In this document: positions 8,679 to 17,368 of the stretch, piece after piece | Position numbering within the stretch: position 1 is the stretch's first letter | Layout: every line of letters starts with the position of its first letter | Source: Serratia proteamaculans | GTDB taxonomy: Bacteria; Pseudomonadota; Gammaproteobacteria; Enterobacterales; Enterobacteriaceae | Direction: 5' to 3' | Length of the DNA: 64,000 nucleotides | NCBI RefSeq assembly: GCF_008830365.1 | Contig: NZ_WBKI01000006.1 | Span: 173,959-237,958, forward strand | Program-made: the position numbers and the translations under genes | The notes under the pieces: model-generated | What the model was told of the DNA's origin: nothing | The model's input: only the letters and a program-made list of their open reading frames with translations | Databases searched by the model: none

Positions 8679-10721
8679 TTATCCTTTAATACCGTAATGG
8701 CGCAGCATAGCATCCAGCTGCGGCTCACGGCCACGGAAGCGTTTGAACAGTTCCATCGGTTCTTCCGAACCGCCGCGCGACAGGATGTTATCGAGGAAGG
8801 ATTTACCGGTTTCGGCGTTGAAAATTCCTTCTTCCTCAAAGCGCGAATAAGCATCGGCCGACAGCACTTCAGCCCACAGATAGCTGTAATAACCTGCCGC
8901 GTAGCCCCCGGCAAAGATATGGCTGAAAGCATGCGGGAAACGACCCCAGCTTGGTGAAGGCACGACTGCCACCATTTTTTTCACTTCCGCCAGCGTTGGC
9001 AGGATCTGCGCACCTTTTTCCGGGCTGTATTCGGCATGCATACGGAAGTCGAACAGGCCGAACTCCAACTGACGCAGAATGAACAACGCCGCCTGGTAGT
9101 TTTTGGCTGCCAGTAACTTGTCGAGCATCTCTTTCGGCAACGGTTCGCCGCTCTGATAATGACCGGAGATAAACGCCAGCGCTTCCGGCTCCCAGCACCA
9201 GTTTTCCATAAACTGGCTCGGCAGCTCGACCGCATCCCATGGCACACCGCTGATACCGGAAACACCGGCGGTATCGATCTGGGTCAGCATGTGGTGCAGA
9301 CCGTGGCCGAACTCGTGGAACAGCGTGGTCACTTCGTTATGGGTGAACAGTGCAGGCTTGTCACCCAACGGACGGTTGAAGTTACAGGTCAGGTAGGCGA
9401 CCGGTTTTTGCAGTTCGCCGTTGGCCTTGCGCAGACTGCCGACACAATCGTCCATCCACGCCCCGCCGCGCTTGTTTTCACGCGCATACAGGTCGAGGTA
9501 GAAGCTGCCGCGCAGTTCACCACTGGCGTCGAACAGGTCAAAGAAGCGCACCTCAGGATGCCAGGTATCCACATCCTTGCGCTCTTTGGCGGTGATGCCA
9601 TAAATGCGTTTGACCACTTCGAACAACCCTTCCACCACGCGCTGCTCCGGGAAGTACGGACGCAATTGCTCGTCGCTGATCGAGAATAAATGCTGCTTTT
9701 GTTTTTCACCGTAGTAGGTGATGTCCCAGGCTTCCAGTTCATCCACACCGTAATGCTGTTTGGCAAAGGCGCGCAGCTGTGCCAGCTCCTGCTCGGCCTG
9801 CGGACGGGCACGCTTGGCCAGATCGCTGAGAAAACCGAGCACCTGCTCCGGGTTTTCCGCCATTTTGGTCGCCAGCGATTCGTCGGCATAGCTGTCAAAG
9901 CCCAACAGCTGGGCCAGTTCGTGGCGCAGCGCCAGCGTTTCGGCCATCACTTCGCTGTTGTCCCACTTGCCGGCATTCGGCCCCTGATCGGAGGCACGGG
10001 TAGCGAAGGCGCGATACATCTCTTCACGCAGTGCGCGGTTGTCGCCGTAGGTCAGTACCGGCAGATAGCTCGGCATATCCAGCGTCAGCAACCAGCCGTC
10101 CTGCTCTTTGGCCTCCGCCATCGCCTGAGCCTGAGCCAGCGCGCTTTCCGGCAGGCCGCTCAGCTCGGCTTCACTGGTGATTAGCTTGCTCCAGCCCATG
10201 GTGGCGTCGAGCACGTTGTTACTGTACGTAGAACCCAGCTCGGACAGGCGCGCGACGATCTCGCCGTAGCGACGCTGTTTTTCCGGTGACAGGCCAATGC
10301 CTGACAGCTCAAAATCACGCAGCGCATTTTCTACCGACTTGCGCTGTGGTGCGGTCAGCTTCTCAAACGCCGCGCCTTCTTTCAGGCTGCGGTACGCCTG
10401 ATATAACCCTTCGTGTTGCCCTACCCAGGTGCCGTACTCGGACAGCAACGGCAGCGCCTGCTCATAGGCGGCACGCAGTTCCGGGCTGTTTTTCACCGAG
10501 TTCAAATGCCCCACCGGCGACCAGATACGCGACAGGCGATCGTCAGACTCAGCCAGCGGCTGACACAGGTTATCCCAGGTGAATGGCCCCGGTTGCGCGA
10601 CAACGCGCTCTACCGCAGCGCGGCAATCGGCCAGGGCGGATTGCACCGCAGGCACGATATCTTCTGGGCGAATGGCGGAAAACGGCGGCAGGGAAAACGG
10701 GGTCAGCAACGGATTTGTCAT
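8679..10721 (-). CDS. prlC: Oligopeptidase A
   Basis: A 680-residue cytoplasmic zinc metallopeptidase of family M3, the same length as E. coli OpdA/PrlC. The zinc motif [13 protein letters not shown] lies near residue 470. It degrades oligopeptides, including cleaved signal peptides, in the cytosol. ATG 10721 follows AGGA with seven-base spacing. It is the first gene of prlC-rsmJ, as in E. coli. Upstream, where E. coli has rlmJ-gor directly, this genome has four extra genes (HIT protein, amidase, LysR regulator, ASCH protein). Confidence 0.96.
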   Translation of the reverse strand: MTNPLLTPFSLPPFSAIRPEDIVPAVQSALADCRAAVERVVAQPGPFTWDNLCQPLAESDDRLSRIWSPVGHLNSVKNSPELRAAYEQALPLLSEYGTWVGQHEGLYQAYRSLKEGAAFEKLTAPQRKSVENALRDFELSGIGLSPEKQRRYGEIVARLSELGSTYSNNVLDATMGWSKLITSEAELSGLPESALAQAQAMAEAKEQDGWLLTLDMPSYLPVLTYGDNRALREEMYRAFATRASDQGPNAGKWDNSEVMAETLALRHELAQLLGFDSYADESLATKMAENPEQVLGFLSDLAKRARPQAEQELAQLRAFAKQHYGVDELEAWDITYYGEKQKQHLFSISDEQLRPYFPEQRVVEGLFEVVKRIYGITAKERKDVDTWHPEVRFFDLFDASGELRGSFYLDLYARENKRGGAWMDDCVGSLRKANGELQKPVAYLTCNFNRPLGDKPALFTHNEVTTLFHEFGHGLHHMLTQIDTAGVSGISGVPWDAVELPSQFMENWCWEPEALAFISGHYQSGEPLPKEMLDKLLAAKNYQAALFILRQLEFGLFDFRMHAEYSPEKGAQILPTLAEVKKMVAVVPSPSWGRFPHAFSHIFAGGYAAGYYSYLWAEVLSADAYSRFEEEGIFNAETGKSFLDNILSRGGSEEPMELFKRFRGREPQLDAMLRHYGIKG

Positions 10722-10841
10722 AGGGCAGTCCTGATTAGCGTTGGGGCCCGCCGCAGCGGGCAGGCCTTAAAATGCGTATGAATATCTAACATGGAGCCAA
10801 GTAGCAGGAAAATCAATGGCCGATCGTTGATAGATAGTGCC

Positions 10842-11303
10842 TTAGGCCCCGCTCCGGCGGATCTGTGCCGCCAGCTCAGCCAGATGAATATCATCGGCAC
10901 GCGTAGCATCATGGGAAGACAGGTAACCTTCGTAGCGTTCAAAAAACTTCGTCGATTTCGATTCAATCGGCTGCCACTGCTCCAGGGCCGCAGTACCGTG
11001 CATCGGGATCAGCTTGGCATGCAGGTGATCGACGCCAAAACCCTCGAACACCATGCCGCAGCGGCCCACGTCGTCAAACGCCCGGTCAAGCAATTGTGCC
11101 ACCCGCTTGGTCGCCAGCATCAGCGCACTCAGCACGTCGTCCGCAACGGCGAATGCGTAGCTGGGATGGTGCGCCTTGGGGATCACCACGCTGAACCCTT
11201 CGGTATTCGGATAGATGGACAGGAACGCCATGTGGCCGTCGTCCTCCCAAATTTTGTGGCACGGCACCCGGCCCGCCACCATTTCACAAAATACACAGCT
11301 CAT
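10842..11303 (-). CDS. HIT family protein with an altered histidine triad
   Basis: A 153-residue protein of the histidine-triad superfamily. Start ATG 11303 is chosen because GGAGG precedes it closely and the product then begins SCVFCEMVAGRVPCHKIW, the typical HIT N-terminus with a possible zinc-binding CxxC; an upstream frame to 11363 adds 20 unlikely residues. The triad region reads VDHLHAKLIP (residues 91-100), so the H-x-H-x-H motif has lysine at its third histidine position while the first two are kept. HIT proteins hydrolyse nucleoside phosphoramidates or dinucleoside polyphosphates; with this substitution the activity is uncertain. It lies upstream of prlC in the same direction. Confidence 0.8.
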   Translation of the reverse strand: MSCVFCEMVAGRVPCHKIWEDDGHMAFLSIYPNTEGFSVVIPKAHHPSYAFAVADDVLSALMLATKRVAQLLDRAFDDVGRCGMVFEGFGVDHLHAKLIPMHGTAALEQWQPIESKSTKFFERYEGYLSSHDATRADDIHLAELAAQIRRSGA

Positions 11304-11387
11304 CACGCCTCCTGAATCCAGCGACGAGCCCCCGGCCCGCCGCAAAAAGCCTTTCAGCAACATAGCGGATATTTTGCCTTTTGACTG

Positions 11388-12830
11388 CTATAGCGATGCA
11401 TTCCCCGCCCAAATAGCAGGACGTCGCTGCTGCCAGGGCGCAGCCCGCTCCAGTTGACCCGCCAGTTGCAGCAACACATCTTCACGGCCAAAACCGGCAA
11501 CAAATTGCATGCCTATCGGCAGGTTATGCTGCGAATCATGCGCCAACGGCACCGATATCGCCGGTACACCGGCCACGTTAAATACCGGCGTGAACGGCGA
11601 GTGATCGAATAAATGCGCTGTCCATTCCAGGCCGCTCATATCCGTCGTCCCTGTACCGTAACGGCCAATACGCCAGGGTAAATCGGGCAGGGTCGGGGTC
11701 AGCAACAGGTCGTACTGCTGAAAATAGGCAGCCACAGCCCGGGTCACCCGGTTACGAACCTCAAGGGCCGCGACCATATCCACCGCCCTGGCAGCCAGCC
11801 CGTAGCGGTAACAGGCCAGCGTTTCCGGCTCCAGCGTTTCGGTTGAGATCGGCCGCCCGGTCGCCTGGCTCAGGCCGTCCACCCAACCGACCAGGTTGGC
11901 ACACCAAATTTGCGCATTGGCGAACACCAGCTCCTGCCAACTGGCGCCAATCGCCATGTCAGCCTCGCTAACCTGATGGCCCAACTCACTCAGCAGTACG
12001 GCAGTATCGGCCGTGGCCTGGGCGATTTGCGGGTCGGTTTTCCCGCCGTTCCACGCCTGAGTCATTATGCCTATACGCAGACGGCCAGGTTCTGACGTGA
12101 CCTGTGACAGCCAGGTCTGTGCCGGTGGTGTAGTGTAATAGGGTTCGCCGGGATGTGGGTGCTGCAGGGCATCCAGCAAGGCCGCGCTGTCACGCACCGT
12201 ACGACTCAGTCCCAGTTGCACGCCAAAGCCGTTGAACACTTCATCCATCGCCGGTCCATGCGATACCCGCCCGCGCGTCGGTTTGAGGCCGAACAGTCCA
12301 TTCGACGAGGCAGGTACGCGGATCGAACCGGCGGCATCAGTAGCGTGAGCGATAGGCACAATTCCAGCAGCCACTGCCGCACCGGCACCGCCGCTGGACC
12401 CTCCGGCGCTAAAATCCGGATTCCAGGGGTTACGCGTCGCGCCGTAAAGTACCGCTTCGGTGGTGGTGCTGAAAGCCATCTCCGGCGTGGTGGTACGGCC
12501 GAAGGTGACCAGCCCGGCGCGATAAATATTGCTCATCAAATGGCTGTCTGCCTCCGCGATATGGCCCTGTGCCAACCGGCTACCCAGTTCCTGACGCTTA
12601 CCGGCCATGCTGATGGCGATATCCTTTATCAGGAAAGGTACGCCAAACAGTGGGCCTTCGCCCTCCGGTGGTGGCTGCGTCCAATGTTCCACCACCGCAT
12701 TAATCGCCGGGTTCACCGCCTCAACCGCGGCCTGCGCCGTCTGTTGCAGCTCCTGCGCACTGACTTCACCGCCCTGTACCAGTTCGACCAGCCCCAACGC
12801 ATCGTAGCTAACGTACTCGCTCAGTTTCAT
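11388..12830 (-). CDS. Amidase signature family hydrolase
   Basis: A 480-residue member of the amidase signature family (Ser-cisSer-Lys). The catalytic lysine is in FGVPFLIKDIA, and the glycine/serine signature GGSSGGAGAAVAAG plus DAAGSIRVPASSNGLFGLKP carries the two serines. Such enzymes hydrolyse carboxamides to acid and ammonia; the substrate here is unknown. Two adjacent ATG codons are possible; the one at 12830 has AAGGA at seven-base spacing. It is divergent from a LysR-type gene that starts 75 bases away, which probably regulates it. The pair is part of a small islet between prlC and rlmJ. Confidence 0.85.
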   Translation of the reverse strand: MKLSEYVSYDALGLVELVQGGEVSAQELQQTAQAAVEAVNPAINAVVEHWTQPPPEGEGPLFGVPFLIKDIAISMAGKRQELGSRLAQGHIAEADSHLMSNIYRAGLVTFGRTTTPEMAFSTTTEAVLYGATRNPWNPDFSAGGSSGGAGAAVAAGIVPIAHATDAAGSIRVPASSNGLFGLKPTRGRVSHGPAMDEVFNGFGVQLGLSRTVRDSAALLDALQHPHPGEPYYTTPPAQTWLSQVTSEPGRLRIGIMTQAWNGGKTDPQIAQATADTAVLLSELGHQVSEADMAIGASWQELVFANAQIWCANLVGWVDGLSQATGRPISTETLEPETLACYRYGLAARAVDMVAALEVRNRVTRAVAAYFQQYDLLLTPTLPDLPWRIGRYGTGTTDMSGLEWTAHLFDHSPFTPVFNVAGVPAISVPLAHDSQHNLPIGMQFVAGFGREDVLLQLAGQLERAAPWQQRRPAIWAGNASL

Positions 12831-12905
12831 CATCCCGTCCTTATCCGTTGCAGTTTCGTCGGCGCTTCCGACGTCCGTTCCACGGTAGGAGGATTGGAGC
12901 TATAG

Positions 12906-13838
12906 TTGAAATTGATAGATTTAATACGAGGAATAGTTATCAACAATTTAAAGCGGGTCGATCTTAATCTGCTGGTCACGCTGGAAGCGCTGCTCAGCGA
13001 ACGTAACGTCACGCGGGCGGCGGCCCGTCTTAATCTGAGCCAACCCTCGGTCAGTATCCAACTCGCCAAACTGCGTGAGATTTACCACGATCCCCTGTTG
13101 CTGCCCGGCCCACGCGGCATGTTGCCCACGGCGCGCGCACTCGGCCTGCTGACGCCACTGCGCCAGACGCTGGCCGACCTTGGTCGTTTGGTGGCGCCGG
13201 AACACCCCTTTGATCCGCTGCTGGCCGAACTGACCTGGCAGTTGGCCGCCGCCGACGCGGCAGAATATGCCATTCTGCTGCCGATGCTGCCCAAACTGCG
13301 GCAGGCAGCGCCAAAATCCCGTCTGGCGATCCGCGAAGCGTCGCCCAAAACCATGAGTCGTGATTTGGCCGACGGCGTGATCGATCTGGGTTTTCTGGCC
13401 CGTGAAGAAGCGCCTGCCGGGCTACGTCACCGCCAGTTGTTTCACGAGAATTACCTGCTGGTGGGCCGCCGTGACCACCCGTTATTGCAGACACCGCCTT
13501 CACTGGAGCAGTTCTGCCAGCTGGAGTTTGTGATGGTTTCGCAGGACGGTGGCGGTTTTCGTACCCTGACCGACACGCTGCTGGAGGCACAGGGGTTGGC
13601 ACGGCGGGTAGTGATGTCGCTGCCGCACTTCCTGTTCATCCCCACGCTGCTGGCAAAATCCGATATGGTGGCCATGCTGCCTTCACGCATGCTGGGTGAA
13701 CTGCTGGGCAGCCTGCGCACCTGCCCGGTGCCGCTGGCACTGCCAGGCTATGACATGGTGATGGTATGGCATGAACGTTCGCACCTCGATCCGGCCCATA
13801 GCTGGTTGCGCGAACAGGTGGTTGCTGCGCTAGAGTAA
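12906..13838 (+). CDS. LysR-family transcriptional regulator (NodD-like subgroup), TTG start
   Basis: A 310-residue LysR-type regulator. The helix-turn-helix is LSERNVTRAAARLNLSQPSVSIQLAKLR near residues 29-56, preceded by KRVDLNLLVTLEALL, typical of the NodD/NahR subgroup; the rest is the periplasmic-binding-like effector domain. No ATG fits: TTG 12906 follows GGAG with six-base spacing, so a TTG start is proposed. It is divergent from the amidase gene and probably controls it in response to the amidase substrate or product; this regulatory link is an inference from position. Confidence 0.83.
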   Translation: MKLIDLIRGIVINNLKRVDLNLLVTLEALLSERNVTRAAARLNLSQPSVSIQLAKLREIYHDPLLLPGPRGMLPTARALGLLTPLRQTLADLGRLVAPEHPFDPLLAELTWQLAAADAAEYAILLPMLPKLRQAAPKSRLAIREASPKTMSRDLADGVIDLGFLAREEAPAGLRHRQLFHENYLLVGRRDHPLLQTPPSLEQFCQLEFVMVSQDGGGFRTLTDTLLEAQGLARRVVMSLPHFLFIPTLLAKSDMVAMLPSRMLGELLGSLRTCPVPLALPGYDMVMVWHERSHLDPAHSWLREQVVAALE

Positions 13839-13850
13839 CCTTCCGCGTAA

Positions 13851-14255
13851 CTAGAGGACCTCAACCAGGTCAAACTCTTCAAATACCAGCCACATTTGTG
13901 GCGAAAAGGTGCCTTCCCGAGTAAAAAACGCCCGATGTCCCTCGCGCCAGAAGGCCAGGCTCTTATCCCCCTCGCCTTCCAGCGCGGCCATCTCGGCGGT
14001 GACATCACAGTAACGAGTCAGCTTCAGTGAAAGCGTTCTGATGACGCAGGCGGGTTCACCCCGGCCATTAAGGATCACGTTGTAATCCCCAACCATCGGT
14101 GATTTCGCTTGTTGATAGGCGACATAGGAACCACAGGTTGCAGTTTTGTCGCCGTCGAGCACCCGTTGCAACAGCTCATCCGCCAGCGCCGGGCTGTCGC
14201 CAAATTGCCAGCGCGATGCGCCGGGATAGTTAGCCAGAATAGCCGACTCGGTCAT
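13851..14255 (-). CDS. ASCH domain-containing protein
   Basis: A 134-residue small protein dominated by an ASCH domain, a PUA-like RNA-binding fold. Visible features are the conserved GDKTATCGSY (residues 34-43) and VGDYNVILNGRGEPACVIRT with its glycine turn. Start ATG 14255 is chosen because AAGGAG precedes it by seven bases; the frame stays open upstream to 14372 but those 39 residues look non-coding and would approach rlmJ. Some ASCH proteins have RNase or amidohydrolase activity; nothing here proves either. Convergent with the LysR gene, with 12 bases between, and divergent from rlmJ. Confidence 0.82.
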   Translation of the reverse strand: MTESAILANYPGASRWQFGDSPALADELLQRVLDGDKTATCGSYVAYQQAKSPMVGDYNVILNGRGEPACVIRTLSLKLTRYCDVTAEMAALEGEGDKSLAFWREGHRAFFTREGTFSPQMWLVFEEFDLVEVL

Positions 14256-14390
14256 TGTCCTGCTCCTTGATAGTGGGTCTGTGGTAACGCATTCCGGTTT
14301 TTCCCGCCCAGACAGTTTATACTGTGCAGAATATAAGCCTTTATTCTGTTCAGCACGCTCCGTCGGGAGCACAAGGAATTACCACAAGCC

Positions 14391-15233
14391 ATGTTAAGTT
14401 ACCGCCACAGTTTCCACGCCGGCAACCACGCCGACGTGCTCAAGCACACCGTTCAAAGCCTGATCATTGAATCGCTGAAAGAAAAAGACAAGCCGTTCCT
14501 GTACCTGGATACCCACTCAGGCGCAGGGCGCTATCAGCTGAGCGGTGAACACGCCGAACGCACCGGGGAGTACCTGGAAGGCATAGGCCTGCTGTGGCAA
14601 CGTGACGATCTGCCGGAAGAGCTGGCGGCCTACATGAGCGTAGTGCACAACTTTAACCGCGGCGAAAGATTGCGTTACTACCCAGGCTCGCCGCTGATTG
14701 CCCGCCAACTGCTGCGTCCGCAGGATAAAATTCACCTGACCGAACTGCACCCGAGCGACTTCCCGTTGCTGCGCAATGAGTTCCAGAAGGACGAGCGCGC
14801 CAAGGTGCAGCGCGCCGACGGCTACCAGCAGTTGAAATCCCAATTGCCGCCACTTTCACGCCGCGGGCTGATCCTGATGGATCCGCCGTACGAAATGAAA
14901 ACCGATTACCAGGACGTGGTCAAAGGCCTGCAGGAAGGCTACAAACGCTTTGCTACAGGCACTTACGCGCTGTGGTATCCCGTGGTGATGCGCCAACAGA
15001 TCAAGCGCATGCTGAAAGAGCTGGAAGCCACCGGCATCCGCAATATTCTGCAGATCGAACTGGCGGTCAGACCCGACAGCGACCAGCGCGGCATGACGGC
15101 CTCCGGCATGATCGTGATTAACCCGCCGTGGAAGCTGGAACAACAGATGAAAAACGTGCTGCCGTGGCTGCACAAAATCCTGGTGCCGTCGGGTAATGGT
15201 CACCATCTGGTGAACTGGGTGGTGCCGGAATAA
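14391..15233 (+). CDS. rlmJ: 23S rRNA (adenine-2030-N6) methyltransferase RlmJ
   Basis: A 280-residue protein, the same length as E. coli RlmJ (YhiR) and nearly identical at the N-terminus (MLSYRHSFHAGNHADVLKHT). The SAM site YLDTHSGAGRYQL (residues 38-50) and the N6-adenine methylase motif DPPY (Asp164) are intact. It methylates A2030 of 23S rRNA during ribosome assembly. It is followed by gor on the same strand, as in E. coli, with a GC-rich hairpin between. Confidence 0.96.
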   Translation: MLSYRHSFHAGNHADVLKHTVQSLIIESLKEKDKPFLYLDTHSGAGRYQLSGEHAERTGEYLEGIGLLWQRDDLPEELAAYMSVVHNFNRGERLRYYPGSPLIARQLLRPQDKIHLTELHPSDFPLLRNEFQKDERAKVQRADGYQQLKSQLPPLSRRGLILMDPPYEMKTDYQDVVKGLQEGYKRFATGTYALWYPVVMRQQIKRMLKELEATGIRNILQIELAVRPDSDQRGMTASGMIVINPPWKLEQQMKNVLPWLHKILVPSGNGHHLVNWVVPE

Positions 15234-15240
15234 GCTTCCG

Positions 15241-15265
15241 GGGCGCGGCCCACCGCGCCTTTATC
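15241..15265 (+). terminator. Weak hairpin after rlmJ
   Basis: GGCGCGG and CCGCGCC arms with a CCCA loop and a short TTTAT tail just after the rlmJ stop. The tail is poor, so termination may be partial. Confidence 0.35.
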
Positions 15266-15362
15266 CCACCTATCACAGCCATCGACGCAATCTTTGCGAC
15301 AAACCTGCATCAGGCGTTAAACTCTTACGCTCTTCGATTCACACAATTCATGGAAATCCCAG

Positions 15363-16715
15363 ATGACCAAACATTACGATTATCTAGCAATTGGCGGCGG
15401 CAGCGGCGGCATCGCATCGATCAACCGGGCAGCCATGTACGGCCAGAAATGCGCACTGATTGAAGCCAAGGAACTGGGCGGCACCTGCGTCAACGTGGGT
15501 TGTGTACCGAAAAAAGTTATGTGGCACGCGGCGCAGATCGCCGAGGCTATTCACCTGTACGGCCCGGATTACGGTTTCGATACCACCGTCAATGCGTTTG
15601 ACTGGAAAAAGCTGGTGGCTAACCGCACCGCCTATATCGACCGCATCCATAATTCCTACGACAACGTGCTGGGCAAAAACAAAGTCGACGTGATCAAAGG
15701 CTTTGCGCGCTTTATCGACGCCCACACGGTGGAAGTGAACGGTGAGAAAATCACTGCCGACCATATTCTGATCGCCACCGGCGGACGCCCAAGCCACCCA
15801 GATATTCCGGGTGCAGAATACGGCATCGATTCCGACGGTTTCTTCGATCTGGACGCCATGCCTAAGCGCGTTGCCATCGTGGGTGCAGGCTATATCGCGG
15901 TAGAAATCGCCGGTGTGCTGAACGCGCTGGGTGCCGAAACGCACCTGTTCGTACGTAAGCACGCGCCGCTGCGCAGCTTCGATCCGATGATTGTCGAAAC
16001 CCTGGTGGAAGTGATGAACACCGAAGGGCCAAGCCTGCACACCGAATCGGTGCCGAAGGCCATCGTCAAGAACGCCGACGGCAGCCTGACGCTACAGTTG
16101 GAAAACGGCAAGGAATTCATCGTCGACAGCCTGGTGTGGGCGATTGGCCGCGAACCGGCGACCGATAACCTGAATCTGGCCGTGACCGGGGTGAAAACCA
16201 ACGAAAATGGCTACATCGACGTCGATAAATACCAGAACACCAACGTAGCAGGCATTTACGCGGTGGGTGATAACACCGGTGCCGTTGAACTGACCCCGGT
16301 TGCCGTGGCCGCCGGTCGCCGCCTGTCCGAGCGTCTGTTCAACAACAAGCCGGAAGAGCACCTGGATTACAGCAACATTGCTACCGTGGTGTTCAGCCAT
16401 CCGCCAATCGGCACTATCGGCCTGACCGAACCGGAAGCGATTGAGAAATTCGGTGCGGACAGCGTGAAAGTGTATAAATCTTCATTTACCGCCATGTACA
16501 GCGCCGTGACGCAGCACCGTCAGCCGTGCCGCATGAAACTGGTGTGCGTTGGTAAGGAAGAGAAGATTGTTGGCCTGCACGGTATCGGCTTCGGCATGGA
16601 CGAGATCCTGCAGGGCTTCGCCGTGGCGATTAAAATGGGCGCCACCAAAAAAGACTTCGACAACACCGTGGCGATCCACCCGACCGCTGCGGAAGAGTTT
16701 GTCACCATGCGTTAA
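15363..16715 (+). CDS. gor: Glutathione-disulfide reductase
   Basis: A 450-residue FAD flavoprotein, the same length as E. coli Gor. The FAD-binding motif [14 protein letters not shown], the redox-active [13 protein letters not shown] (Cys near 42 and 47), the NADPH-binding [11 protein letters not shown] and the C-terminal active-site HPTAAEE are all present. It uses NADPH to reduce glutathione disulfide in the cytosol and keeps the thiol pool reduced. It stands in its usual place after rlmJ and is closed by a strong terminator. Confidence 0.97.
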   Translation: MTKHYDYLAIGGGSGGIASINRAAMYGQKCALIEAKELGGTCVNVGCVPKKVMWHAAQIAEAIHLYGPDYGFDTTVNAFDWKKLVANRTAYIDRIHNSYDNVLGKNKVDVIKGFARFIDAHTVEVNGEKITADHILIATGGRPSHPDIPGAEYGIDSDGFFDLDAMPKRVAIVGAGYIAVEIAGVLNALGAETHLFVRKHAPLRSFDPMIVETLVEVMNTEGPSLHTESVPKAIVKNADGSLTLQLENGKEFIVDSLVWAIGREPATDNLNLAVTGVKTNENGYIDVDKYQNTNVAGIYAVGDNTGAVELTPVAVAAGRRLSERLFNNKPEEHLDYSNIATVVFSHPPIGTIGLTEPEAIEKFGADSVKVYKSSFTAMYSAVTQHRQPCRMKLVCVGKEEKIVGLHGIGFGMDEILQGFAVAIKMGATKKDFDNTVAIHPTAAEEFVTMR

Positions 16716-16737
16716 GCCCGAAAATCAGCAAAAACCG

Positions 16738-16768
16738 AGGCCAGGGCAATCCCTGGCCTTTTCTTTTC
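16738..16768 (+). terminator. Terminator of gor
   Basis: A nine-base stem AGGCCAGGG / CCCTGGCCT with a CAAT loop, followed by TTTCTTTT. Confidence 0.85.
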
Positions 16769-16873
16769 GTGCTCTTTACCATTCCCTTCAACACAAATTT
16801 TTATTTTCTGCCATTATTTTGCCTGATCAATGAGCGGAGCTCATGCAAGCATCCGCGACTCTGGAGAACACCG

Positions 16874-17368
16874 ATGCTGTTCAAGCTATTTAAAAACATC
16901 ACGTTGGCTTTTTTTGCGTTGATGGTCGTCCAATCCAGTGCGCTGAGTTTTACTCTGGAAGTCTCGGGCAACATCAAAAACACCACCGACCCGGTAAAGA
17001 AAAGCTATCTGTTTACCGATAAACAACTGTTGGCGATGCCGGTGCAGAGCATCACCACCTCAACCTCCTGGACGCCGCAAAGAAAGTTCGAAGGGATTGC
17101 TGTGGCGGACATTTTGGCGCGTGTGGGGGCCAAAGGCAGCACGCTGACGTTTTATGCGCTAAACGATTATTACATCGACGTGCCGCTGTCCGACGTCGAA
17201 AAATACAATATGATTTTGGCCTACAAGATGGACGGCGAAATGCTGAAGATCAGAAACTTCGGACCGCTATTTTTGGTTTATCCCAGGGATGCCGCAGGGC
17301 CTGAGTTGAATTCCCCGCTCTACAACTCACGCTTTATCTGGCAAGTGGACAGGATTGTGATCAAATGA
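16874..17368 (+). CDS. Periplasmic molybdopterin-binding-like (SUOX-fold) protein without the cofactor cysteine
   Basis: A 164-residue exported protein. ATG 16874 has GGAG at seven-base spacing and opens a signal peptide (MLFKLFKNITLAFFALMVVQ, likely cut near SALS). The mature part resembles the oxidoreductase molybdopterin-binding fold: FTLEVSGNI at the start, FEGIAVADILARVGAKG in the middle, and LVYPRDAAGPE near the end. No cysteine is left in the mature chain, so it cannot ligate molybdenum as sulfite-oxidase-type enzymes do; it is more likely a sensory or binding protein. Its stop overlaps the next gene's ATG (ATGA), so it is made together with a hybrid histidine kinase and may feed that kinase a periplasmic signal. 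Confidence 0.78.
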   Translation: MLFKLFKNITLAFFALMVVQSSALSFTLEVSGNIKNTTDPVKKSYLFTDKQLLAMPVQSITTSTSWTPQRKFEGIAVADILARVGAKGSTLTFYALNDYYIDVPLSDVEKYNMILAYKMDGEMLKIRNFGPLFLVYPRDAAGPELNSPLYNSRFIWQVDRIVIK

